From the NCBI GenBank assembly GCA_016508695.1, contig VNKQ01000003.1, positions 1,922,001 to 1,986,000 of the forward strand: 64,000 nt of DNA, written 5' to 3'. Shown piece by piece: positions 46,784 through 58,363 of this stretch; the stretch's first letter is position 1; every line of letters begins with the position of its first letter. Position numbers and translations under genes: made by a program. The notes beneath the pieces are model-generated. The model saw only the letters and a program-made list of their open reading frames with translations. It had not been told where the DNA came from and searched no databases. Source of the DNA: Hyphodiscus hymeniophilus (Eukaryota > Ascomycota > Leotiomycetes > Helotiales > Hyphodiscaceae).

Positions 46784-48148
46784 ATGGCAGCTGCTGCACA
46801 GAAATCCATGGACGAGGTCATCGACCCAAAGACCGGGGAGTTGAAGAGACCAGCGGCTCAATTCCGTAACTTCATATCCTCAAAACCAGATGCAGAATTC
46901 CCACCTGAGAAGGGAAGATATCATCTTTATGTGTCTTATGCTTGCCCATGGGGTATATTCCGGGAACAGTCACCCATCAATTGAACCATGTTCTGACGGG
47001 AGCTTCAATAGCGCATCGAACTCTGATTGTGAGGAAGTTGAAAAGTTTGGAGGACATAATAGACTTCACTTCCGTACACTGGCACATGGACCTAGGGAAC
47101 AAAGGTATTTTCGCCACTGAATTTACTCACTTGAAGCTGATCAATGTTTTAGGATGGAGATTCGTATCCCAAGGTGAGAAAGTCAGCGGTGAGAATGTGA
47201 CTCCAGACGCGATCAACGGCGCCGAGTTTGCTCGAGATCTCTATCTGTCAGCTAACCCGGATTATACTGGACGCTACTCTGTTCCTGTGCTGTGGGATAA
47301 GAAGACGAAGACTATCGTTAGTAATGAATCGAGTGAGATTATTCGTATGTTGGGAAGTGAGTTTGATGGATTGTTGGATGAGAAGTATCGTGGTGTCAAG
47401 CTCGTTCCTCAAGGGCTTGAGAAGACGATTGATGAGATCAATGAGTGGGTATATGTAAGTCTATTAGTCTAATCACCTGTTATGAATCCTTCGATGCTGA
47501 TAAGGAGACAGGACGATATAAATAACGGCGTATAGTAAGCACCCCAAACTGCGATTTTAACACGCGCTGATTTTGCATCTCTAGCAAATGCGGCATGGCT
47601 AAGTAATCATGTCGAGGATCGGGGCAATAAGATTCCTATTAACAGTTAACAGGGTCCAAGAAGCATACGAGCCAACAGTAATCCAACTCTTTAAATCCCT
47701 CGACCGAGTCGAAGAACTCCTACAGAATTCTCCTGGACCATACATCCTCGGAAAGCAACTCACAGAAGTCGATGTCCGCTTGTACCCCACAATCATCAGA
47801 TTCGACATCGTATACGTCTCAGTACATATCCTTTCTCTCAATCGCTCTCAACGCTGAAGTCACAGCTGACCAGAAACAGCTATTCAAAACGAATCTCAAA
47901 ACCATCCGAGAAGGCTACCCCGCGATCCACAAATGGCTTCAGCATTTATATTGGGATTTATCTGAGTTCCGTACTACGACTGAGTTTGAGCATATCAAGA
48001 AACATTATTTTACGAGTATTACGCCAATCAATCCTTCGGTGAGTAGAAGAGGGAGAAATGATGTGAATGCATGCTTGCTGATTGATCTTAGGGCGTCGTA
48101 CCACTTGGGCCTGTGCCAAATATTGTTGAAAAGGAAACAGTCGCTTGA
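46784..48148 (+). CDS. ECM4/GTO-type glutathione transferase (glutathionyl-hydroquinone reductase)
   Basis: Xi-class enzymes reduce glutathionyl-hydroquinones with GSH. Eight exons: 46784-46952, 47012-47104, 47153-47454, 47512-47534 (23 nt), 47585-47602 (18 nt), 47653-47821, 47880-48038 and 48092-48148, giving 329 residues. The active-site motif SYACPWAHRTLI, split by intron 1, carries the catalytic Cys54, and VHWHMDLGNKGWRF follows. Further signatures are YTGRYSVPVLWDKKT, SNESSEIIRMLGSEFD, INEWVYDDINNGVYKCGMA, GKQLTEVDVRLYPTIIRFD and EFEHIKKHYFTSITPINP. The end VVPLGPVPNI is the conserved xi-class tail. The frame is continuous across all junctions, supporting the two tiny exons. The stop lies about 25 bases upstream of a transposase relic. 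Confidence 0.9.
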
Positions 48149-48171
48149 AGGCTTTTTTTACACTATCGTTG

Positions 48172-48480
48172 GATCTTCTGGACCTCTCTAGTTGTGACGG
48201 CTTCGGGACGCACGAAACACTCGAAATCTTAGAGGTTTGTTTCGAAAACAATATTATCCTCTGTCGTCTCCCATCTCATACCTCTCACAAGCTCCAGCCT
48301 TGTGATGTTGCAGTATTTACCCCACTGAAGAAAGCCCATCGCGACCGGGTTAGTCAACTCGAGCGAGGAGGTGTAAATACAATCGGCAAGCAACATTTTG
48401 TTTCTCTCTTCAGCCCTGCAAAGGAAATAGCGTTTACGCCGAAGAACATCAAGGCCGGTTTCGCTGCAAGGTTCTGCAAG
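48172..48480 (+). mobile_element. relic of a Fot1/pogo-type DDE transposase
   Basis: This stretch translates without stops as the C-terminal part of a Tc1/mariner-superfamily DDE transposase. It contains CDGFGTHETLEILEVCFENN, IILCRLPSHTSHKLQPCDVA, LERGGVNTIGKQHF and AFTPKNIKAGFAA. The expected LILDG before the catalytic Asp is damaged (LLDLSSCDG), the N-terminal two thirds is missing, and similarity ends abruptly after GFAA. No terminal inverted repeats were found. It is a truncated, inactive copy. It lies just behind the ECM4-type gene and may supply part of its 3' UTR. Confidence 0.85.
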
Positions 48481-51400
48481 TGCATGTCTGGGACGCAAAT
48501 GGTAGGAACGAGACCTACCAGCCATGTGAGTTTTCTAGGCAATGGCAATATAAAGATCATGTTGGCCCGTTTCAATTGAAATCATTCTGCAAGACACTCA
48601 TTGATGGAAGAAGTCAAAATCCTTTTTGCAATCAAAAATGAGATCTCAAGTTGGATCTCAGCGTCTTCGAGTAAATTTGGCTGCAGCTGTTCACGATTTA
48701 CTGTCCTGAAAAACCACATCATATCTCATATCGTCTCCTTCCCCCACTCACCCTGCATTGCCTCTACCTTCCACTCAATCTCCTTACAGAGTCCCGTTCC
48801 GCCTCTGCTTCTGCAGGACGTTCTACCAAGCCATCCATACTGCGGTTCCAACCATCTCCCGTATCATACTCCAGCAGATTGTCCTTCGCCATGGGCCTAT
48901 GTTTATAGCATTTGCTTTTAATACACGACCATCCCCTGAATTTCAAGGATCTTCTGAAAAAGTGAAGGCAGATTACTGGAACACGAAGAACCGAGAGGGC
49001 AGGAGATGGAATAAGCGTGCGAGTTCCGTAAGGCTTGTGGGTTGCGGTTTGACGTTAGTAGCCAGGCTGTACTACTAGGAGGCTGGGTCATGACCTGATA
49101 GGATTACCCTAACCTCAGGGAAGGTTGGATGGGCCCTTTGACGACGACGGTAGCTAGCAAGTCTAAACTTGCCTGTTGGGTAGGTCCAGAATATGGCTGT
49201 TGAGCGCGCATTCTAGCTCTGCCTATCCAAACCTTTTATCCCCACGTCCATTAGCCAGGCCAGAAACTGCAGGCAGCTGGACATACCAAGCATTTTGAAT
49301 GAGGTTTGCCTCTTCTTGTAATTTGGATTCGCTGGTCAGGTTGCCCGATGGGTTGTGGATAGTAGGCGTGTGCATAGCAAGCGGACGAAGATATCATTCT
49401 GAATGGTCATAATACTCTCGAAGGCTAAGGCGAGGTTGGATATATCCAGAGTCGGAAGCAAGGTAGAGGTAAATGCAACCAAGGAGGCCATGAAGAGACT
49501 GACAAGTGGAAGTTGAGCGATTGACTCCATTTCAGCTACCATTGCTGTATGCATGGCAGGAGTCATTGTTGCGATGAGGAATGTCTTCCGGTTGGCAGAG
49601 GCATTGCTAAGGCAAAGCTATGCTACCATTTTTTATATTGATCTGTTTGGCAGGATTGGGCAAGCGAATACAAAGTCCAAAACGATCGAGGGGTAGTCTC
49701 GTGAACACTGGGTCAAGACATAATGATTAACTCACAAGTATACAGTAGAGAAAATATCGCTTAAGAAATCTACGCCCCTTACATGGCAGTGTTTGACAGT
49801 GGAGTGGCCTTTCATACCAGTCATTCCTTTATCAGCACCTCTCTTGCGACAAGAACAAGGATTATCTCCAAGACTACTTACGATGCTTCTTCTTCCGCGT
49901 GAAAGGTCTTCTCGAACTTGACCGAGCACGTAAGACGATCACGATTGCGAGACCTGTAGAACAGACTGTATGCTTTCAGATACCAGAAGAAATCTTGTTT
50001 CGAGGTTCCAACCCCGCTCCGCCCCTTTCCCGAGCTCTAAGCGCACAAGCTGCCGTCGAGTCGTCACGATGCCGCACTGTAGCTTTCCGACGACCGAGAC
50101 AAGTCAAACTATATGGGTTCATGCATAAGTCGCCCCTTACCTCAGCTTCTCAGGGATCCATGCAGAAGAAAGGAGTCTCTCAGAATCAGAAAGCGTTTTG
50201 TACTTCCCATCTCGATACTGGTACCCGCTATCCGAGATCTACCACCAGAAGTGCCGCTTATCGATAGGCATTTCCCACTCAGCCCCAGCTTGAAACATGA
50301 AACATGTAGTCAGGTGGCAGACTGGTAGTGGATCATTCCGCGGCGTCAAGTCTACGGATTGCCACAATAATGGAGTTCGTAGAGCCGACAGCGTGCGCCG
50401 TTGAGTTCTATCATAGGCGCGCAACAGTGTCACCTGCCCAGGCCAGGATGGTTACTCGACTGCGTTTCTCGGGCTTACGACGGAACAGCAGCGCTTCAAC
50501 GCAAGAATCCTGCGTTTATGGATACCTGTTACCTTCGTACGAAAGTACAAGTGGCTATTGCCGCCCACTGGAGGATGATGCGAAAGTCACCGGGCCGAAG
50601 CAGCTCTCAATCTTCCCATCACAACTAGCTGAGAGACATGACGAGTGACAGACGTTATTGATATGAGGTGCATTTTATGCATATAGAACGAAGGTACCAA
50701 AGCTTGGAGGTCCCAGGACGATCACGGGGTTTCCGAAGTTGATGATGAGAAGGCAAATCTCCAGCCACACACACAGTTCTTGATGCTAAATATAGGGTCG
50801 TGAGGTGGCCACTCCGCACATCATCGGAGTCGTCCGAGACTCTTGCGCATCGCCACACTTGACGAATCTTTTTGGTCTTGCTGTGCAATACGACCTGGTG
50901 CAACTATCATCCTAGTGCGCATATTTTCATTCAGACTCATGATAATCTCATATCGGCAGATGCAGCATTCCCTATTCCACATACGATGACCTGAATTCCA
51001 CATGCGATGAAAAGACCTTCAGCCAGACCAGCAGTGGACGGCGAATCAGCGCTCAGAAGTGGCTTCAGTCTCAGAGAAGGATCTACCTCGTTCCATTCGA
51101 CGTCAACCCCGCAACGAATGATCTTCCAGATGTGCCCTCGTAGTCATCCCTGCCATTTTAGACTAAGCAGAGATATGCCATCTACAGGCCAGGAAGATAT
51201 CTCAACGTCTGTCTAGCACAAACACCAAGCATGGGCCGTTTATCTTACAAGTTACAACTCGCGGCAAGAAGTCCACCACAGACTCACAGAGCCATTCCCT
51301 AGGACGGATCCCGGTTGGTCTTACCCCATATGAAAAGCAGGAGCACCAAGGCTATTCATGCAGGAGACTCCTATTCTGGACTCCACGACGGAGGTTGGGA

Positions 51401-52235
51401 TTCGGGTCCAATGCTGGGCTTTGCGAGACTGGAAATCGAAGAGAGTGCTCCTGAGTCCTTACTGCTGCTCCTAACGGCAACGACGGGAACCGCCTTCGCA
51501 ATCATAACTTATGATCTTCAGCCCCTAGCCCACTCTCATTTCTTCCCTGGTCTTGGAAGGCTCGTTTCAAAAACCAAGTGACGCAGTGCGGTACTCCGAC
51601 TGGGGAACGTCGTTCTCCAGCAATTTCAAAGAGATGATAACCGCGGCTGATGGCGTTGAAACAATCTCCAGAACTTCGAATTGGGATTCTGAAGATGTTT
51701 CTGCGGCGATTTATGACATAATCCGGTACAAGGGAGTCGGCATAAGCGCAGCGATCAGTAGACTCACACTCACATTCCTTCCTTGGTTTCTTCGGGGCTG
51801 CCTGGCAGAGGCCGTGCATGATGGTGCATGCATGAAAGAGACGGATAATGGGCAAATCGGACGGGGTTGGGTCCTTTTCCCTCAGCTACATACTACATAC
51901 GGAGGGTATGTTCTTTCGCTCTGCCCAGTAGCTGCATATGCACGAACACAGCCCTCCAGCAGGCCCGACGAGCAGCAAGCCTGCACCACTTTCCATTCCA
52001 CAGGCGAAAAAAGCGATGGGGCATTCCCGCACTTATAGTCACAACACCTCGCTCCAGCAGCGTTCCTGTTCCCTTTTCTTCCCCACGATCTTATTCGTCC
52101 TTCGTTTATTCCTTCTCTCAGGCGCGCAAACTAATTCCCTTGTCTTGGGACCGCCGAAGAACTCTCATATTATTCTTTTGTTCTTTACTATTCTCATTGT
52201 GTTTCCCACTCTTGTCACTCTCGCATCCGACGTCG

Positions 52236-52268
<33 letters not shown>

Positions 52269-52339
52269 CCCCCTCTCGAATAAGTCCTGTCGCAAAGTCC
52301 TTCGACAACCGGGTTTTATATCACCATAGAGCTTTCTTC
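48481..52339. other. 3.9-kb region without a supported gene
   Basis: This region lies between the transposase relic and the orphan gene. It contains many short frames on both strands, none with a recognisable domain. The minus-strand frame 49566-49336 (MTPAMHTAMVAEMESIAQ) looks mildly protein-like and could be a decayed gene. The last 300 bases are C/T-rich leader sequence and include a 32-C homopolymer. Confidence 0.4.
52236..52267 (+). repeat. 32-C homopolymer
   Basis: Thirty-two consecutive C are followed by GCCCCC, about 70 bases upstream of the orphan gene's start. The length is probably approximate. Confidence 0.85.
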
Positions 52340-53365
52340 ATGCCTCCCCAACTACTTCCTGCCTCCGCGGCAGCGTTTGCGCCTAGAGCATCTTCGGTCA
52401 ATGTGGTGCTAAGTTCAAAGGTTGAGCCATGGTTAACGCAGACGCTGAAGCGCATAAATCGTGTTAAGCGTCCACTCAATAGTGTACCGCAACACCAGAG
52501 ATGTTTGACTGAAACGTTGTCATCTTCCACAGCCATTTGGACCCTCACCTCCCTCATGTTACCGAAGGCACCCGATGCGGAGTTACGCAAGGACTCAAAT
52601 CCTCTGATTGAGGCACTATTCAATTACCAGCTTATTCATATCGAAGCATATATTGTCCATGTGGATATGGTTCTACGGAACGAAGTCGCATTCAAGCTCA
52701 CCCCAGACTCGATAGAATCACTCATTGATTATCACAAGGACATCCACTGCGTCGACATATCTGCCAATACGTACAGCTGGTCGGAGAAGGAGATGCAGGT
52801 CAAGAAATTGCATGAAGAGTTCATCCAGTCAATCAACAAATTTGTGTATCGAACGCACGTATCAGCCTTGGAGGGATTAGAGGAGGACGGTTGTGGAGAG
52901 CTACTCTGTGGGAAAAGCGACGAGGTCAAGAATAACATCACAGGCCTCTTCCATCCCCTGCTACCGCCCCCACCTCGGATCATCGACGTTGTTCGCCCAC
53001 CACCGTTGCTACCCAGCTCACCTGCTGGCGCAAACTGGTGGTCACAGCCCAGTCTTTCTTCATCAACACCGGCACCTGTGGAGTCATGGAGAGTTATCCC
53101 TTCAAGCCCAAGTACAACATCCTCAGTTGACTCGAGTTCATTATGGGCCAGCATGGGTTTGAACGAGATCCAACTACCTTCGCCTACACCATCATTCAGT
53201 CAACCATACACAACGGCAGGGCTTTTCTACAGCTCGCCGCAAGTCAGTGCGCCTATTCCTTCCCTTCCACTACCCAGCATGTTAGCGCAGCAGCAATGTG
53301 GCGTGAGTGTTGGATATGGAGGATTCGGTTGGGATAGGTATCAAGAGTATGCGACTACGATGTGA
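52340..53365 (+). CDS. orphan protein of unknown function
   Basis: The preferred start MPPQLLPASAAAFAPRASS at 52340 gives 341 residues in one exon. The frame is open upstream to 51938 only by reading through the poly-C run, which I take as leader. The middle looks globular and helical: NPLIEALFNYQLIHIEAYIV, then ESLIDYHKDIHCVDISANTY, then KEMQVKKLHEEFIQSINKFV. The C-terminal third is Pro/Ser-rich (LLPPPPRIIDVVRPPP) and ends WDRYQEYATTM. No signal peptide, membrane segment or known motif is visible from this start. The coding nature is inferred from length, composition and the typical C/T-rich leader; I recognise no family. Confidence 0.6.
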   Translation: MPPQLLPASAAAFAPRASSVNVVLSSKVEPWLTQTLKRINRVKRPLNSVPQHQRCLTETLSSSTAIWTLTSLMLPKAPDAELRKDSNPLIEALFNYQLIHIEAYIVHVDMVLRNEVAFKLTPDSIESLIDYHKDIHCVDISANTYSWSEKEMQVKKLHEEFIQSINKFVYRTHVSALEGLEEDGCGELLCGKSDEVKNNITGLFHPLLPPPPRIIDVVRPPPLLPSSPAGANWWSQPSLSSSTPAPVESWRVIPSSPSTTSSVDSSSLWASMGLNEIQLPSPTPSFSQPYTTAGLFYSSPQVSAPIPSLPLPSMLAQQQCGVSVGYGGFGWDRYQEYATTM

Positions 53366-56300
53366 CAACCAAGGCCCGGTACTTTGAACTACACTACTAC
53401 CCACCCTGGGTACTAATACGGGCAACAACGACCATCTCCGTGGCTTCACAACGAACAAAAGGTGAAGACTATCGAACATTAGCGGCATTTCGAGGGGCAT
53501 CGGGACGGCGTTTCTGCATCAACTCATCAGCGATTGAGCGATATTTTTGGGAACACATCTACTCCACCATTCGATTTCTTTACTCAAGTACATAATGGAT
53601 ACCATTCCTTTTGTCATTGCTTGTTAGCGTAGCGAGTTTTGCTTTTTGTCGGATTATTTCGTTTGAAGATACACCACAGCCGCAAGCTCGGTTTTCCTTT
53701 CAATCGCATGTGGCAGGACCGGGCGGGAATTTGAGAGCATTTTCCGGTTGACAAACTATAAAGAAAGTTCCTAAAGAAAGGGAAACACGCAGCAATGCAG
53801 GGCTCGGCGCGCAGGATATACCTTGTTTTTCATCATTCGATCTTTTCGTTTCGTTTGTCTTGCGGATATGTCCACTTTTACGATGTGTCATGACTATCTT
53901 ATGTCCTATAATTTCTCGGCCGGGAGTGGCTTGATGTCTCTTTCGTTCTGATGGTTATGGGAATATGTTTCGTGATGGATTGGGATACGATATACCGGGC
54001 TGGAATCTGCGTGCGGATTTTGGGAATCACGCTTGCGTGTTGACGACGACGGAAACTTCGATGTGAATCAGACTATGCAAGCCGCTTCGCTGTGCGACCG
54101 GTGTAATTGTTAGTCGACCTGCCCGAGATACCAGCGCCACTCGTTCATCTCACCACCAACTTCAAATCGGGAAACCTGCGAGTCGGGAAGAAGCGATAGA
54201 TTGGCAATGGGGAACGAAGAAGGAGCTGAAGGATTGGGCTGTAGCTCATCTCACTATATTCTCAGGCATTGATTCCGAAGTCTTTTGGATCAATTGTGTG
54301 AGAGCGCTGAGGCTGCTGTGCAGCTAGGCATGAGATGCTGGGTTTGCTTTCGTCCTGGTGGCGAGTATTCCAGTACCTAACAGTAATTTAAGGCATCCAA
54401 CTTCACTGCTGCGTCTATGCATGAAAATCCTCCATGTGAATTCTGATTTTTTGTATCTTTGCTCAGCTCCTTAGATGGGAAGTGACATAAAGCACAGAGA
54501 GCCAAAGCAAGTAGGTCAGATTCTGGAGGGCGAGTGTCTCACGGATTGTTGGCAAGTATCCGCAGATCATGCGATTGGTGGATTTACGGGTGTGTGGTCG
54601 GCTGAATATCTTCTGCCCCTGACAGGGGCCTGCTTGAAGCCTCTGAGCATGCGTTGAAGACTGCGTGCTTCCTTCGCCACCCAACTTCTCCAGCTCGATG
54701 TATTTGACCCAAGTAGCTCTACCATTTGTGCGTAAATGTACCTTCCTGGCGCAGTGCATGAACAAGGCTTGGATGGGACTCTCGGTAATCAACAAAGTGT
54801 CTTTTTGGGCGTGGTTGGAAATCAGGCCGTGTATCTGAGGAAGGAGCATTGAGACCAACATCCAGTCAGACGGTTTCAACCGATCTAGGAAGGACGATAA
54901 ACAGCGTTTATTGGCCTATCATTGGTGAGAGAGCAGCAATACAGCACCTTCTCAGGGGAAATGATACCATGTGATTTGTGGGGGATGTCACATCAAGTGG
55001 TGTAGCTGGGGCTTAGCCAGCCTTATTCCTTTCGAACGCAGATATACATGTCTTTATTGGACAAGGAGTGCTATGCTGCACAGAGATGCACGAATATGAG
55101 GGAATACTTCACAATAAGGTGGCATGTTGCGTGCCAGTCATCTAGCAATTTTGCTTGAGCAGGTGACGGTATCGTTGCTCCTATGACCGTTATGTGTCTG
55201 AATAGATGCAGTCCAGTCAGAGCTCCGGCGGGTGAAGATCAAGTATTGTAAGTCATAAAGTTGCTTCCTCGTGTCTTGTAAGTCTCATCTCTGACGTGAA
55301 GAACTGGTGATTTTGAAGCTAACACCAAATCATCTTTGAACAAATTGCTTCCAGAGACATTTCTCGACGCCGAGAGGATCAACAAAAGACTGATTGGAGA
55401 TATGGACAATTACGCAACGAGGAGCAACTGATGTAGCGGCTTTACGATCGAGTTCTCAAATGTCAATTTTCAAGAGGCTATTCTCATGGATGATTAGGGT
55501 GTCTTGTGCCTTGCAGCGAACCTGAGCCCGCCTTTTGCCATTGCATGCCTTTTTTCCACAAGAAGCTCCGGCAAGCCGCCTCAGGCTCACCTCAGTGCCT
55601 CACCTCCAGGACCGGTTCAACCACCATCACGTGCCTCTTCCGGTTCAAATCACTTTCCCTCAAGTATCAGAATAAGGCACTCACCTTCAACGACAAAGCC
55701 CAAAAGCGCCCCTAGTGCAATGGTATATCAACTTGGTATAATCGGGAGAATCGAAAAAGCACTTTTCTAATATATATAAAAGGAAGCCCGACAAGGGCTA
55801 AAAGTACGCCTCGAGCGTGGCAAGAGCGGCAATAACCGTAATCACCCTCTTCCTTTCCGACAAATTATAAATTACAAATTTCGAATAACAACCTCTCGAC
55901 AAGAGATGTAAGCACCCGACATCGAGCTGAACTCTTTTTTGGCTTCTGATACTTTTTTCTTTTGTTTGTTTGGTACTCTGGTAGTATGGAACGCGCTCAT
56001 TGGTAAGCGAGGTCCGGCGATGAGTAGGTAAACAGAGCTGCGGTTTTCTTTCTTTTTGTTTGAGACAGCGCGTAATTTATTACTTAAACTCGAAGACTTC
56101 GATGAAAGTTCCAATTATCATCAGTATAATCATTAAGCATACTATCGGGATGGATGATATAACACGTTGGTATTGTTTTCTACAAATTTACACTAATTGG
56201 AAGAGATCAAAATACTCATACTGGAAGGAATCGCACTTTTTTATCTTTCGCATCAGTACATATCATCAAGCGTATCCTCCACACCTCATAATGTACCAAC

Positions 56301-56390
56301 TCATTTAGTCATCAAAGCGAATCCGCCCGAAATAGGTTCAAGAAGTCCTGTTGCGTTGTCCTCTGCGTCCACGGGTTCCCACCCACATTC
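53366..56390. other. 3-kb region without a supported gene
   Basis: This region lies between the orphan gene and the small secreted protein. It is mostly featureless. A minus-strand open frame at 54879-54463 (MKPSDWMLVSMLLPQIHGL) is the only protein-like candidate and could be a gene fragment. The 55770-56340 stretch is AT-rich and probably includes the 3' UTR of the secreted-protein gene. Confidence 0.4.
54463..54879 (-). other. doubtful ORF, possible gene fragment
   Basis: The frame of 138 codons contains helical-looking segments (SPIQALFMHCARKVHLRTNG, WVKYIELEKLGGEG). An acceptor-like CTAG precedes it. I could find no upstream exon in a matching frame and recognise no family. It may be chance or a decayed gene. 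Confidence 0.2.
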
Positions 56391-56848
56391 TCATTTGCCA
56401 TATGAACCACCTGAATCACAATCGTCAGCACAGTCCGACTTATCAGAGCCATCAGATGAAACACTAGAAGCGTGGGAATTACCGGAATTGCAAGAACAGC
56501 CATCCCGAGCACAACATTCTGCAGCCATTCCCCAAAGATATCCATAGCTCTCACAGTCGAAATTGTAACGTCCGTAGCATTCAGTCTCCCATGTATTATC
56601 TCCACAGTTGAGGGTACCTCGCTCGAAAAGCTAGAGTATTGTCAGCCTTGCTTGCTTAGAAGACGGTGGGAAGGGTATGAAGAGGATATCTGGAGGAACA
56701 TTTCTTACTTGGCGCTCGGAAGTCTCGACTGCTGGGAGAGCAGCGGCCATGGAGAGTAGAGCGACGAAGATGGTCTGAGTTGTCCTTTAGCTGAGAAGAG
56801 GAAGAAATTAGGCATAGAAGTCGTTGGGAAACTTACTTGGACCTTCAT
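56391..56848 (-). CDS. small cysteine-rich secreted protein (effector-like)
   Basis: Three short exons, 56848-56837 (12 nt, MKVQ), 56774-56709 and 56630-56391, all phase 0 with GT-AG introns of 62 and 78 nt, give 105 residues. The start MKVQTIFVALLSMAAALPA is a textbook secretion signal. The mature part, from about VETSERQLFERGTLNC, holds nine cysteines, for example ECYGRYNFDCESYGYLWG, EFC-type spacing AECCARDGCSCN and KSDCADDCDSGG. Size, signal and cysteine content match fungal small secreted proteins, some of which act as effectors or toxins; its actual role is unknown. The two splice junctions both restore a continuous frame, which argues for a real gene. It is divergent from the GH3 gene. 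I recognise no family. Confidence 0.72.
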
Positions 56849-58363
56849 GTCGGCGATTCGTTGGAAAGTGGTAGTTGGTTTTGAGTGGCAGGAAAGTGAT
56901 TCTGCTGGCCCAGGCACTTCAAAATGTTTCTGTCTGAATCTTTTGACAGGTATTACTATAGAAGAAGCGCTGGGCTGTTGCATTGACAGATGAGAAGCTC
57001 CGACAGCAGATTCACGCGACAATATATACGAAAGCTAAAGGAGAGGGTCGACGTCATATGAGGTTTTCCCGAATCATCTATTCACTATCCTGATCTTCGT
57101 GGCTTGGAGTTCATGCTACAATCCGCATATGTACTCGATGTTTCATGTCGAAACTAGGACACCCGCATTGTATTACAAGAACGTTGAGACTGCAACTTTC
57201 CATTTCGTACGCCTCGTGGCTCAGAACATCCTGGAATTCTTGGCCTTCCAGATGTTTTATGTTGACTGAAGGCTACAAGTCCGGTGTGACAGCGTTTTCG
57301 GTACTACACAAACAACGCTGAACTCTGGTGGCGAGGTACTGAGGAAGCCATTGTGCGACCTGTTGTCGCAGGTACCCTCACATCTGGAGACAACAGCAGG
57401 GCCGAGTGCAGCCTCTACGGATCCTCTGGAAATCTAGATTCCTGGTCTGGAATCTGAGAAATGTAGCAATCACATCGGCGGGTTCAAAAAAAGCACATGC
57501 ACGATATTTTCAGGACAATCGCAAACCTCATTACACTCTCATTGTTGGGGACCACCGGGGCTCATTTCATAATACGCGGTCGTTATATTCCCTTCTGGAC
57601 TCCACATCGGAGATGCGTGGGGTCCTACATTGGACTGTGTGTCCCTCCAAGCACGAAGTTACATAGTCGAGAATTCGAGGCGGTGAGATGAAGGGAAAGA
57701 CAAGCCCCTTTTCTACCTTCAATTGTATGAGACCAAACAAATTTTATCCGACTCCGAGAGCACTGTCGATCTCCCATTTTTCCATTTCATATCTCAGCCT
57801 TTCCACAAGGCTGTTGATGATAGTAATCCCAAATTCCTCGCTTGCAGATATCACCACTGGGTCGGTTGCAGAAATGACAGTCCGAAAGGGGTCTTCACGT
57901 GCTCGCTTCGTTTCTCACCTCGGCTGGCTGTTCACGTACAAAATACAGTAGCTGCGCTCGGTCTGTATAATACTCGTTCCAGGGTAACACATATTGTATT
58001 CACGCCACAAGGGGTGTTCATCGCAATATACTTGCTTTATGCCCCAGAGATGCTACTCTAAACGGATTACTTCCGTCTGGCTGTCTCGGATGGTAGCGAA
58101 TTCTGGACAATAACAATCTGCCTTTAGATTGCGTCAGTAGAACTTGGAGAAAGGTTCAGGTACAAGGTACTGCCCTCTTAAGACGGATATTAAGGCTTCT
58201 ATCGATAAGCTCCGATCATGCATCACTGCACTTCATCACTCTTTGTGTCTTAATTTCCTTTCAGCAATTATTTGTAGCTCGATCGTCCGTTTGCAGTCTT
58301 TTACTACATGTCGTTCTCTTCTACCTTTCAAGACGTCGAATTGAATTGCAGCACTCATCGAGC
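56849..58363. other. divergent promoter region, secreted protein / GH3
   Basis: These 1.5 kb lie between divergent start codons. Apart from the doubtful plus-strand frame at 57497 I see no gene. CTGGGG on the minus strand at about 58040 fits the CreA core SYGGRG, but such sites are frequent by chance. Confidence 0.4.
57497..58061 (+). other. doubtful small secreted protein gene
   Basis: A frame starting MHDIFRTIANLITLSLLGTT could be a signal peptide, followed by PFWTPHRRCVGSYIGLCVPP. A donor-like GTGAGA at 57683 and an acceptor at 57797 (115-nt intron, phase 0) would join it to KFLACRYHHWVGCRNDSPKG and run to 58061. A second frame overlapping the first exon also looks protein-like, so this is a weak candidate only. 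Confidence 0.22.

Noticed and set aside
49085..49115. CCCTAAC, a telomere-like hexamer
   Set aside because: A single copy only; no array.
49336..49566. Minus-strand frame beginning MTPAMHTAMVAEMESIAQ
   Set aside because: Mildly protein-like, but no domain, no consistent flanking exons and no clear promoter.
51938..52339. N-terminal extension of the orphan gene through the poly-C run
   Set aside because: It would translate as a polyproline stretch after C/T-rich leader sequence, and its length depends on an unreliable homopolymer.
55711..55770. tRNA-like segment with an A-box (TAGTGCAATGG)
   Set aside because: No matching B-box and no 3' partner for the GCGCCCC acceptor strand. At most a decayed fragment.
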